Positions 52,472 through 60,391 of a stretch of 64,000 nucleotides of DNA are shown one piece after another (within the stretch, counting starts at the first letter, position 1; each line of letters begins with the position of its first letter). The notes under the pieces were generated by a model. The model was given only the letters and a program-made list of their open reading frames with translations, searched no databases and was not told the DNA's origin. Position numbers and translations under genes: made by a program. Source of the stretch: JAUVPY01 sp034412795 (GTDB taxonomy: Bacteria > Chloroflexota > Anaerolineae > 4572-78 > NAK82); the NCBI GenBank assembly GCA_034412795.1, contig DAOUMD010000226.1, positions 1 to 64,000 on the forward strand, in the 5' to 3' direction.

Positions 52472-53596
52472 TCATTCCAAACGGATGCGTATCCAGCCCA
52501 AGGGTTCGCTGGGCTGGTCCTGGCTGTCGAGGACCAGGTGCCGGCTCTTGGGGAAGGGGTCGCCCAGCCGCCGGTTGGTCTCCTTGGTCATGCGGTATTG
52601 GCTCAACAACCGATCGAAGGCCCCATCGTCCATCCGCAGCAAGTCGTTCCCCAGGGTTTTGCTCTCCCAGCCAGTCCCCCAGCCTACCTGCAGCAACATC
52701 TCATTCTCGGCCAACCCATCCCAGACCCCGATCAGTTCGTCGTAGAAGCGCAGCGCGCCGACGGGACCTCGCTTGGCCCGATAGTACTCGGCTTCGATCA
52801 ACAACCGCCCGCGCGCATAATCCTTGGCCAGTTGGGGCAAATCATCCAGCCAGCGCCGCTGACCCTCCCAGCCCAACCTGCGGGCCACCGCCTCCTGGAA
52901 ACCGTACTCGTCCAGCGTGATCTTGGTCTGGAGCGTGATCCCCTTGGTGATCGTCTCCACGTCGATGTTCAGGCCGGAGGTTTCCCGCGTCTGGGTCGGA
53001 TAGACACGCACCGTACGCAGCGCCAGGTGTCCCTCGGCTTCCACCGGACTGCTGTCCTCCACGTGGAGCGCTCGCAACCAGTCGTGGTTGGGGTCGGGGC
53101 CGAAGAGTTCCCGCTCCAGGGGCTGGGACGCCCACGAGGGACTACGCCCTAACTGCCTCAGGTCTGGTTTGCGCTTCTGGCGAGTGTAGATGCCCCGCGC
53201 CAGCACAGTGCGCAGCGCCCCCTTCAACGACGAGCCGGGCAGGTAGAGCCGGTCATACACGTCCTTGATCTGCTCCTGAACCCGGGCGCCGGCCGTCTTG
53301 GTGAAGGGCGTGCCGGGCATGACGTAGCGAAACAGTGGACCTGGTGGATCAGTGAAATCGGCCTCAGTCAGCAATTCGCCCGCTGGCCGCCCGCTCAGCA
53401 TGCGGTTCAGCTCAGCGGCTCCGGCTGTCTCCGCCTGGGCCAGCGCCTGCTCCAGCAGCGCCTCCTCATCCACACGATAGGTGCGGCCGCGATAGGGCAC
53501 CAGATCGTAGTCCAGCAACAGCTCTGTCCCCGAGCCGATATGCAGCGGCGACAGCAGCTCCACATTAACCTCAATGTGCGTATGTAGCTTTCCCAT
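52472..53596 (-). CDS. csm5: type III-A Csm5 RAMP protein
   Basis: 374 residues. It opens VNVELLSPLHIGSGTELLLD, has the Gly-rich LYLPGSSLKGALRTVLARG segment of RAMPs, and FYDELIGVWDGLAENEMLLQVGWGTGWESKT near the C-terminus, which is characteristic of Csm5. It caps the 3' end of the Csm complex and takes part in crRNA maturation. GGGAGG precedes the ATG. It is separated from csm4 by the inserted GxxExxY gene. Confidence 0.92.
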   Translation of the reverse strand: MGKLHTHIEVNVELLSPLHIGSGTELLLDYDLVPYRGRTYRVDEEALLEQALAQAETAGAAELNRMLSGRPAGELLTEADFTDPPGPLFRYVMPGTPFTKTAGARVQEQIKDVYDRLYLPGSSLKGALRTVLARGIYTRQKRKPDLRQLGRSPSWASQPLERELFGPDPNHDWLRALHVEDSSPVEAEGHLALRTVRVYPTQTRETSGLNIDVETITKGITLQTKITLDEYGFQEAVARRLGWEGQRRWLDDLPQLAKDYARGRLLIEAEYYRAKRGPVGALRFYDELIGVWDGLAENEMLLQVGWGTGWESKTLGNDLLRMDDGAFDRLLSQYRMTKETNRRLGDPFPKSRHLVLDSQDQPSEPLGWIRIRLE

Positions 53597-53610
53597 ACAA
53601 CACCTCCCTG

Positions 53611-53650
53611 TTAGGGGACGCTGATTAACGCTGATTAACGCTGATTTTTT
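53611..53650. repeat. ACGCTGATTAACGCTGAT repeat, left of GxxExxY
   Basis: Units of GCTGATTAAC; with the inverted 53762-53798 block (AATCAGCGTTCATCAGCG) it could form a large stem. Confidence 0.65.
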
Positions 53651-53768
53651 CGAGATATGTGTAAAATACTTGTGGGTACCGGCTTCACGACCAAAAGAGA
53701 GATGAACTGTGCCCGCTTTTATGGAGACACAGTGAGTGTAGATTCTTACATATATCTATTATAAAAAA

Positions 53769-54206
53769 TCAGCGTTCATCAGCGTTCATCTGCGTCCTTT
53801 CATGTTTGTCGAGCCAGTGTAGGGATCCTTTTCGGTCGTTGTCGAAGGCCTTGCGTTGGAACTCGGGCTTAGGGGCGAAATTGAGCAGCAAGCCGACCTC
53901 GTAGGGCGTGGCCTTCAGATAATTGAGTAACTGAGCTTCGTACTCTTCCAATAGCTTCCTCTTTGCCTTCAACTCGACAATCACCGCCCCAGCCACCAAC
54001 AGGTCGGCAAAATACTCGCCGACCAACTCCCCGTCGTAGTAGACCGCGATGCGCGCCTCCTGAACCACCTCTAACCCCAGCTTGCGCAGCTCAATCGCCA
54101 TGGCATTGCCATACACCTTTTCCAGGAAGCCATAGCCCAGCGTGTTATACACTGTGTAGAAGGCCTTGATGATCAGTTTTGTGATGTCAGCGTGTTTAAA
54201 GCTCAA
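53769..54206 (-). CDS. GxxExxY protein
   Basis: 145 residues from TTG 54206 (GGAGGTGA upstream). The family signature GFLEKVY (G-x-x-E-x-x-Y) and nuclease-like residues (EYFADLLVAGAVIVELKAKR, an ExK strand) point to a PD-(D/E)XK-type fold. The function of the family is unknown. It interrupts csm4-csm5. The last residues (ERTQMNADER) are encoded by the flanking ACGCAGATGAACGC repeat, and similar repeats lie on its other side, so gene and repeats probably arrived together. Confidence 0.85.
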   Translation of the reverse strand: MSFKHADITKLIIKAFYTVYNTLGYGFLEKVYGNAMAIELRKLGLEVVQEARIAVYYDGELVGEYFADLLVAGAVIVELKAKRKLLEEYEAQLLNYLKATPYEVGLLLNFAPKPEFQRKAFDNDRKGSLHWLDKHERTQMNADER

Positions 54207-54223
54207 CCGTCACCTCCACTATG

Positions 54224-54316
54224 AGTGGGACGCTGATAAACGCAGATAAACGCAGATAATTTTTTATCACAGACTTTAAGAAAAAATCGGCGTAACTCTG
54301 CGTTGATCTGCGCCCT
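54224..54316. repeat. ACGCAGATAAACGCAGAT palindrome, right of GxxExxY
   Basis: GGGACGCTGATAAACGCAGA at the left faces CTGCGTTGATCTGCGCCC at the right around an AT-rich middle. It lies between GxxExxY and csm4. Confidence 0.65.
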
Positions 54317-54317
54317 T

Positions 54318-55445
54318 CTAGTCTGCCGCATCGGCTGTCAGGCCAATTGGGAAGGCCAGACCGTAGCGGTAAACTTTGTGGCCGCGCTGTTTCTGCTCGG
54401 GATCGAAGATGTCTGGCGTGGCATCCGCCAGCGCGCCGTAACTCGCCCGTCCTGGCAGTGCGTGCAACACCGCGCCCTCACCCACCAGCCGCACCAACTT
54501 GCGGCGCAGATTGCTGGCGTCCGGCGAACTCATCCAGCCGCGACGCAGCAGCAAGTCATAGGCCGCCGACCGCCCCAGAACCCCACCCTCCGCCCCTACT
54601 TCATTCGGCCGGGGATAGTAGGGGGCCAGCGTGGTGAAGAAGGGCGACTGGGTCGCATCCGGCAGCCTTGGCTGGACGTCGTCCACCGCCAGATCGAACT
54701 GCCCGTAACCCGCGCTGCGCTCGCCGCCGATGCCAGTATCACTCAGGGCACGCAATCCCGCCTCCACGCGCTCCCGCAGCTCATCACCTCCGTTCAGCCA
54801 CTCAACAAGGAAATACAGGCCGGCCACCTGCTCGTCGCCGCGACGCTGGTGGAACACCAAGCGGCCGGTCAAGTAATAGGCCGATGCCGAGCTACGCCGA
54901 TCCACCGTCACCCGTGGGGCCTCCTCTTTCTCCCAAAAGCGGATTCGCCCGCGATAGTTCTCAAAACCCGCCACGCGGTCATAGTCATCCCGGGATAGCC
55001 AGGTTCCCTGGATGAAGAACATCTCCACCTCCTTATCGTCGGCTGGCAATACCTTCTCGTCCAACGCTCGCCCGGCGGTCAGATAATCGAAAACCGATTC
55101 CGATACGTAGGCCGCCTTGGCCTTCTTACGCCACTGCATCTCCGTCTCCAGGCCAGGCCACCTGGGGCGGACTAGCGGCCGGGGCAGAAAGAAGACGTCC
55201 CCTACGAAGGGGAAGAGCGACGTCAGCCGGAAGGGAGGCGCTGCGTCTCGCTTGGCCGTCGGGAAGGCGCTCAGGAAGGCCTCTTCCAACCACTTGGGGC
55301 CGTACAAATCTCGCAGCGCCAGACAGAGCGCTGCGAACAAGCTGTCGGCGTGCATGGCGATCCCGGTGACCTCCATGCCTACGCCCCGCTCGCCGAAATG
55401 GAAGGGCCCACGCGGCAACAACCGGTAGCGAACCTTCTCGCTCAC
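54318..55445 (-). CDS. csm4: type III-A Csm4 RAMP protein
   Basis: 375 residues from GTG 55445, with AAAGGAGA upstream. Csm4 landmarks: LLPRGPFHFGERGVGMEVTG at the start, HADSLFAALCLALRDLYG, a FPFVGDVFFLPRPLV strand, then IGGERSAGYGQFDL, the Gly-rich loop, near residue 250. It binds the crRNA 5' handle and contacts Cas10. It lies 13 bp after csm3, in the same operon. Confidence 0.92.
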   Translation of the reverse strand: MSEKVRYRLLPRGPFHFGERGVGMEVTGIAMHADSLFAALCLALRDLYGPKWLEEAFLSAFPTAKRDAAPPFRLTSLFPFVGDVFFLPRPLVRPRWPGLETEMQWRKKAKAAYVSESVFDYLTAGRALDEKVLPADDKEVEMFFIQGTWLSRDDYDRVAGFENYRGRIRFWEKEEAPRVTVDRRSSASAYYLTGRLVFHQRRGDEQVAGLYFLVEWLNGGDELRERVEAGLRALSDTGIGGERSAGYGQFDLAVDDVQPRLPDATQSPFFTTLAPYYPRPNEVGAEGGVLGRSAAYDLLLRRGWMSSPDASNLRRKLVRLVGEGAVLHALPGRASYGALADATPDIFDPEQKQRGHKVYRYGLAFPIGLTADAAD

Positions 55446-55458
55446 GCTACGTCTCCTT

Positions 55459-56340
55459 TCAGGATACCTTCACGATTCCCTGCACCCAAGCCTTTAGCGC
55501 CTCCGCGTCGGTCAGAACTGCGCCCACCGGCCGGTCCCGGGCCGCCTCCCAGTCATACTCGCGGCCATACGCCTCGCGTCCGCGGGCGCTGATGCGCACG
55601 TTGACGAAGCGCACTTTGCCCCCGCCCCGCGAGCCGAGCCCGCCCAGGTAGTCGTCCTCCAACAACTGCATCGCCTCCAGCACCTTGGGCAGATGGCTCA
55701 CGTTCGCCTCGTCGTAGATGCTGTAGACCATCTCGAAGTCGCTGAAGATGGCCCCGGCTGGCACCCGCTCGATCTGGCGCGGGACGGCGGCCGAGGTCAC
55801 CCGGTCAATGGTGGCCTCCCACTTGATCTCGCTATAGGGCAAATCGGTCTTGGCCTTCTCTAAGATTTCAGCGCTCTCCCGGCTTAGGAATACGTCGCGC
55901 ACCACCAGGCTGGTGGGATGCGGGACGGGTTGATCCCCCATGGCCCCAAAGATGGGACACACCGGGCACTCGTTGACTTGCCGATGGAATTCCGCGACTG
56001 TTGCTTTATACGCATCATCGCTCAGCTCTCGCAATTCGCGGGTCTCTATTCCTATCTGGCAGGTGTGGACGTAGACCTCTTTACCTCGCATGCGCGACAC
56101 GGCAAAGGTCTGCGGCGCACCGTGCAGCCTCTCCGTCAGCGAACGCATCTTGCCCCGCAGCGAAGAGCCGGGGATGTAGGGCCAGTTGGTGATCGGGTCG
56201 CGGATAACGGGCGAGTCGACGCCGCCGATGGCCAGCGCGCCCTCGCCGCCCCCTATGTGCAAGCCGGTGGTGGCTTCAATGTCGCCTCGGATGAACACCC
56301 GGCCCCACAAGTCTACTTTGCGATCATTCTGGTTAGGCAT
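55459..56340 (-). CDS. csm3: type III-A Csm3 backbone, target-RNA nuclease
   Basis: 293 residues. FIRGDIEATTGLHIGGGEG opens the RAMP fold. GGVDSPVIRD holds the aspartate expected to cut target RNA every 6 nt. The Gly-rich YIPGSSLRGKMRSLTE and the LGGLGSRGGGKVRF loop are typical of Csm3. Several copies form the complex backbone. The cysteines in ECPVCPIFG fit the zinc site seen in the family. GGAGG precedes the ATG. Confidence 0.94.
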   Translation of the reverse strand: MPNQNDRKVDLWGRVFIRGDIEATTGLHIGGGEGALAIGGVDSPVIRDPITNWPYIPGSSLRGKMRSLTERLHGAPQTFAVSRMRGKEVYVHTCQIGIETRELRELSDDAYKATVAEFHRQVNECPVCPIFGAMGDQPVPHPTSLVVRDVFLSRESAEILEKAKTDLPYSEIKWEATIDRVTSAAVPRQIERVPAGAIFSDFEMVYSIYDEANVSHLPKVLEAMQLLEDDYLGGLGSRGGGKVRFVNVRISARGREAYGREYDWEAARDRPVGAVLTDAEALKAWVQGIVKVS

Positions 56341-56380
56341 GTCTTAACCTCCATTTCCTTCTGTAGTCTGGCGATTATTT

Positions 56381-56456
56381 GGACGCAGATCGGTGCCGAT
56401 TTTCGCACATGAAGTTCTGAGAATCTGCGTGCGAAGCCTGCGGAAATCAGCGTCCT
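56381..56456. repeat. GGACGCAGAT palindrome, csm2-csm3 gap
   Basis: GGACGCAGATCGGTGCCGAT at the left and GAAATCAGCGTCC at the right are inverted relatives, with internal TTCTGAGAATCTGCG. Same family as the other operon-gap repeats. Confidence 0.55.
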
Positions 56457-56480
56457 CAAGAAGTGCCAGACCTTGGTTTC

Positions 56481-56921
56481 TCATCTGCCGCCGGCCTCGG
56501 TGTGATAGGCCAGGATGGCTTCGAACAAATCCACGAAACGCCCAAAGCGCACAAGCTGCTCTTCCGGGTCGTTCGTGTCGGCCACCGCGTCAATTCCGTC
56601 CTCCAGTACCTCTCCTAGCGGCTTGACTTGCCTCGTACGAGCAGCCTGATAGGCCAGCTTGGGTTTGAGTAGCAAGAGACGACGCATTGCGAGTGGCGAA
56701 TCTTCCACCGACTGCCAGGTTGCCTCAATTTCGCGCACTGTGCCGAAAATGGTGCGAATTTGGGCTTTGGTCAGTCGCTTCTTTGCCAATTCCCGGCCAG
56801 AGCGTTTGGCCGCCTCAACCAACGTTTTCGCATCATTGGTGTGGATGATTTGCCGCACGTCGTTGGTAGCGATGAGCCTGACATCCCTACGCCCACCGCT
56901 TTGTCCTCGACGATTATTCAT
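56481..56921 (-). CDS. csm2: type III-A Csm2 small subunit
   Basis: 146 residues, almost all helical, basic at the N-terminus. IFGTVREIEATW and LLLLKPKLAYQAARTR match the Csm2 helical bundle (arginines facing target RNA), and FVDLFEAILAYH is a typical end. Its ATG overlaps the cas10 stop as ATGA, giving translational coupling. Several copies line the complex beside Csm3. Confidence 0.92.
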   Translation of the reverse strand: MNNRRGQSGGRRDVRLIATNDVRQIIHTNDAKTLVEAAKRSGRELAKKRLTKAQIRTIFGTVREIEATWQSVEDSPLAMRRLLLLKPKLAYQAARTRQVKPLGEVLEDGIDAVADTNDPEEQLVRFGRFVDLFEAILAYHTEAGGR

Positions 56922-59191
56922 GATCCTTCACCTCCTCGGGTTAGATATTCGGCCCAACGGGTGGCCAGGCCCAATGTGTCGATTTTTCCGCCCAAAATAA
57001 CCTGCTTCTGCATGGCGTCCAAGTCTTTTTCAGCTCTTGAGTGCTGGCTCTTGAATCGAGTGAGGGCGTAAGCCTGCAACCACATCCAGGGTCCGTAGAA
57101 CGGATGGGTAGATGTGGCCCGGCCGCTCTCCCGATCCTTCAGCCAGCGACCGTAGACCCCCCGCAGGAGCATAATCACCCGCCGGGGGACTCCCTTTTTC
57201 ACCAAACCGATCAGCGTTTCGGTAGTCCCTTGGATCTCCTCAAACTCTTCCCAACTATAAGTCTCCTCCAGGAAGCTGATGCCATCTTTGACCAGGTGCT
57301 CCTCCGCGTCGCGTCGCTCTTTGGCCCCGTGCTCCAACGCCTCCCCAGCGCGCTCGGCGGCGCGGTAGATGGGCGACTTGGGTTCCTCGACGCTGATCCC
57401 GGCTGAGAGGCTCAGAACGGGATGCTCTCCGGTGTAGTCGGAGAATTCGCCGCGGATGTGTTGCGCCAGGCACGGGATGCGATCCCATGTGCCCACCACA
57501 AACAGATCGTCGCCGCCGGCGTAGATGATGTAAAACAACTCCGGCTTCCCCTTCGCCACGCCGACCATGCCCGGATCCTTCATCGTCGCCTGCATCATCT
57601 CATCCAGCCAACCGGCGAAGAAGCGATCCAGGGCCGCGCTCAACCCCGACGTCAGCGTCATCGAACGGTCCGGAACGCCGGTAACGAACACCTGCCCCAG
57701 GTTGTCCACGTCCATGCGCAAAACCCCCACCCGTTTGAACGCAGACGTAGCGACATCGGCCATCTCGTTAACAGGCCGGATTTGTTTGTGCCGCGGGTGG
57801 TCTGGAACCGGTTGGCGTGGCGTGGTGTTGGCCAGCCAGCGGAAGCCATGGGTTGTATGGATTGAGAACTGATCCGGCGAAAGGGCATATACCAATGCGC
57901 TTGGCGGCGGCGCCTCACTGGTCAAGGTATAGGCCAGGCCAGGTTCAGGCCCGATAGCGGTTAGCTCGTTCAAGATGCGCTGCCAGCTCGCCGTGCCGGG
58001 CTCACCAGAGCCGATGATCAGCCGGATGTCTTCCTGAGCCAGCGACTGAGCCAGCGCCTCAAAACCGTGGCAGTCGTCGCACACCAGTTCACCCTCAGCG
58101 CCCAGCTCCATAGCCTCTTCGTCCCGCAGAGGACGGCCCTGGCCCTCTTCCAGCTCGGTGCGGCAAATGGCACAGTATCGGTCGCCGCCCTTGCCCTCCG
58201 GCTGAAACACCAGATCCCAATCCTTGGCGGCCAGATCGGCGAACGGTCGTCGCTTGGCGCGGTTGATGGCCTCCTTCAGGCGACCTTCGCAGGTGACCCA
58301 GTTTCCGTCATCCTGGGCCTGACCGCCGATGGCCTCTCGGGGGACGGAGGCCGAACCGATGGCCAAAGCCAGGTCCCCGCTGAAGTGCGCCAGCAGGACC
58401 TGGTTCACCGCCCGGCCGATACCCTGGATCTTTTCCTCTGTCACCTCGGATGGCCCCAAGAGCATGAAATTCCCGCCTGCGTTGTAGACCACGTTGGCGG
58501 TGCCGAGGTGCAGCTCGGCCAGGACGCGGCGCACCACCGCATCCCCCAACAACTGGATGAAGAAGCTGCGTCCTCTTAGTCCCTTGGCCGCCCCCTTGCT
58601 GGTGATGGTGTACACGAAACGCTGGATGCCGGGGATGTCGCCGCCGATGAGGGTGAACTTATCTGCCGGTCCCTCGATCCACCCCGCGCCAGTGGCGCAC
58701 ACCAGCGCCGCCACCCCTTTCCAACCCTCGAAGAGCGAGACACCGCGTTCTCCATAATTACAGGGCACTGCCCAGGCGTACTTATGGTAGAGGTGGTAAA
58801 AGGTCTCGAAGGGGATCTTGGCGTTCGGCGCTAACGTGGTCCCCCATTCACGCGCGAACTTCTCCCAGAGATCCGGCCCTGTCCGCTGGGCGGTTGCCTT
58901 GGAGACGGGGAAGAGCACCTCTCGTTTGAGAGCTAACGGCTGGGCACTGTAATAACTTGGTTGCGGCTGGTCCTTCTCGGTCGCAATGAGGGAGAAGACG
59001 CTGGTGAGCACCTCTTCTGGCTCCGTCGGCTGCCCGCCCGCCAGCACACGCTCGTAGGCCTCCCAGATTTCCTCAGCCGGCATTTGTGTTTCAGAGATCT
59101 GGCCTGCCAGTTCTCCCCCATCACCGCCTGTTGCCTCAGCCAACCTGCGCACCCCATAGCCGATCAGAGCCTGTTCAACGTTGGTTTGCAT
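56918..59191 (-). CDS. csm1: Cas10/Csm1 with cyclase motif, no visible HD nuclease
   Basis: 757 residues from ATG 59191 (AAGGAGG upstream). The first palm domain has GDIPGIQRFVYTITSKGAAK, the zinc finger is CAICRTELEEG with CDDCHGF, and the second palm has the active GGDD in YIIYAGGDDLFVVG, so it should make cyclic oligoadenylates on target binding. The N-terminal 170 residues lack an HD pair. Where other Csm1 proteins have a DVSLYDH-like element this one has GVSLFEG, so ssDNA cleavage is probably lost. It is the first gene of the csm operon. Confidence 0.94.
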   Translation of the reverse strand: MQTNVEQALIGYGVRRLAEATGGDGGELAGQISETQMPAEEIWEAYERVLAGGQPTEPEEVLTSVFSLIATEKDQPQPSYYSAQPLALKREVLFPVSKATAQRTGPDLWEKFAREWGTTLAPNAKIPFETFYHLYHKYAWAVPCNYGERGVSLFEGWKGVAALVCATGAGWIEGPADKFTLIGGDIPGIQRFVYTITSKGAAKGLRGRSFFIQLLGDAVVRRVLAELHLGTANVVYNAGGNFMLLGPSEVTEEKIQGIGRAVNQVLLAHFSGDLALAIGSASVPREAIGGQAQDDGNWVTCEGRLKEAINRAKRRPFADLAAKDWDLVFQPEGKGGDRYCAICRTELEEGQGRPLRDEEAMELGAEGELVCDDCHGFEALAQSLAQEDIRLIIGSGEPGTASWQRILNELTAIGPEPGLAYTLTSEAPPPSALVYALSPDQFSIHTTHGFRWLANTTPRQPVPDHPRHKQIRPVNEMADVATSAFKRVGVLRMDVDNLGQVFVTGVPDRSMTLTSGLSAALDRFFAGWLDEMMQATMKDPGMVGVAKGKPELFYIIYAGGDDLFVVGTWDRIPCLAQHIRGEFSDYTGEHPVLSLSAGISVEEPKSPIYRAAERAGEALEHGAKERRDAEEHLVKDGISFLEETYSWEEFEEIQGTTETLIGLVKKGVPRRVIMLLRGVYGRWLKDRESGRATSTHPFYGPWMWLQAYALTRFKSQHSRAEKDLDAMQKQVILGGKIDTLGLATRWAEYLTRGGEGS

Positions 59192-59256
59192 TACCTGACC
59201 TCCTTGTTCCTCAGCCAGCGGTCTCTGCAACAACGACCTGCCAAGTCTCTCAAATC

Positions 59257-59265
59257 ATCATACCA
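59257..59265 (-). promoter_or_regulatory. extended -10 element before csm1
   Basis: On the minus strand TGGTATGAT, an extended -10 (TG-n-TATGAT), lies about 66 bp before the csm1 ATG. It could start csm transcription just downstream of the palindrome at 59285-59323. Confidence 0.45.
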
Positions 59266-59284
59266 AAACTCATTATGCCTGGCG

Positions 59285-59323
59285 TCAGAGAGTCCTCTGG
59301 TCTTTTCTCAGAGGTTTCTCTGA
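59285..59323. promoter_or_regulatory. nested palindrome, candidate operator of the csm operon
   Basis: TCAGAGA and TCTCTGA form the outer pair, CCTCTG and CAGAGG the inner pair, over 39 bp between the CARF-HTH gene and csm1. On the minus strand a TTGACA (59329-59324) abuts its upstream edge. It suits a dimeric HTH regulator. Confidence 0.55.
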
Positions 59324-59344
59324 TGTCAAACGCCTCAAGGTGTG

Positions 59345-60223
59345 TTATGCTGGAAACAGTTCATCCAGGAACGGTCCAAACTTATTGTGCAAAAAGTGAT
59401 AGTCCAGCCAGGTGTCCTCCGGCAGCGCCCAAGCCACGCGGCACTCGGCCAACACCTGCGTCTTGTGGGTGTCCACTGTCTTGAGCGAGATGTTCAAGCG
59501 CTCGGTCACCTCCTGGGGACTCAGGCCGGCGACGAAGGCGCGTAACACGTCGATCTGGCGCGGCGTCAGGCGCTCGACCACCGCCCGGCAGCACGCGCGT
59601 TCGTTGTGGTCCAACCAGCGCGTCTGGGCGGCGATCACCTGCTCGGGTGTGGCCTGGGTCAGCGCCCGCAGCCCGGGGAAATACGCCCCCCAGGGCATGA
59701 GCGGCACCTGGATCAGCCGCACGCCGTCTTGGGGCCGGGCGTGCAGTATCGCCCCGTCCCGGGCCTGCTCGATAAACTGGACGGGGGTGTACATATGCCA
59801 CAGCCGGTCCTGGTGATCGAAGTGCAACATAGCCGCCGACATGGCCAGCAGCGCCAGCACGCGCCGCCCGCCGGCGATACATACGTGCAACCGGCGCCCC
59901 TCTGCTTTCAGGGAGGCGACCAGGTCGTGGACCGCACTCCAGGCCACGCCCGCCGTCTCCTCGTCGAGGATGTCGCCCAGCCGCTCCAGCCCGCGGCGAA
60001 TGGGGTAAAAACGCAGCCGGCAAGGGTGACCGGCATACTGGTCATCCGAAAACTCGGCGGCCAATTTGCCCAACGCCTCTCCGGTGAGCGGGTCGGCCTG
60101 CGGTGAAAGGTGGATTATGATCGCCTCGTCGATCGACTCACCCGCCTGGAGGAGTTCATCCAGAGCGAAGGTCACAATCTGCGGCCCACCGGCCATGGTG
60201 GCTACGAACGTGCTCTCGGTCAT
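59345..60223 (-). CDS. CARF domain-LuxR-type HTH regulator
   Basis: 292 residues from ATG 60223 (GGAGA upstream); codons further upstream are simple repeat. The N-terminal CARF domain (about 1-200) opens FVATMAGGPQIVTFALDELL, with AIIIHLSP and the ligand loop VCIAGGRRVLALLAMSAAML. The C-terminal 70 residues are a GerE/LuxR HTH: LTPRQIDVLRAFVAGLSPQE followed by the recognition helix region LNISLKTVDTHK. It should sense cyclic oligoadenylate and control transcription, plausibly of the csm operon directly downstream through the nested palindrome there. The pairing of CARF with this HTH type is unusual. Confidence 0.82.
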   Translation of the reverse strand: MTESTFVATMAGGPQIVTFALDELLQAGESIDEAIIIHLSPQADPLTGEALGKLAAEFSDDQYAGHPCRLRFYPIRRGLERLGDILDEETAGVAWSAVHDLVASLKAEGRRLHVCIAGGRRVLALLAMSAAMLHFDHQDRLWHMYTPVQFIEQARDGAILHARPQDGVRLIQVPLMPWGAYFPGLRALTQATPEQVIAAQTRWLDHNERACCRAVVERLTPRQIDVLRAFVAGLSPQEVTERLNISLKTVDTHKTQVLAECRVAWALPEDTWLDYHFLHNKFGPFLDELFPA

Positions 60224-60391
60224 GGTTTCTCCGTGTGGATAGTTGGTTGGTTGGTTGGGTGGGTGGTTAGTTGGTTGGTTGGGTGGAAGACTGGCCCGAG
60301 CTACCAATCTACCAATTTCCCAATCTACCAATCTACCAGTTTCCCAATCTACCAATATCTACCAACCCACCCCATCGAAAGAGATGAACCT
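60224..60391. repeat. low-complexity divergent spacer
   Basis: (GTTGGTTG)n at 60239-60285 and (CTACCAATTTCCCAAT)n at 60300-60370 fill the space between the divergent CARF-HTH and Csx3-type genes. I see no consensus promoter in it. Confidence 0.6.

Noticed and set aside
60110..60391. Upstream extension of the Csx3-type protein
   Set aside because: Those codons run over the antisense of the CARF-HTH start and simple repeats; the ATPase domain begins at ATG 60392.
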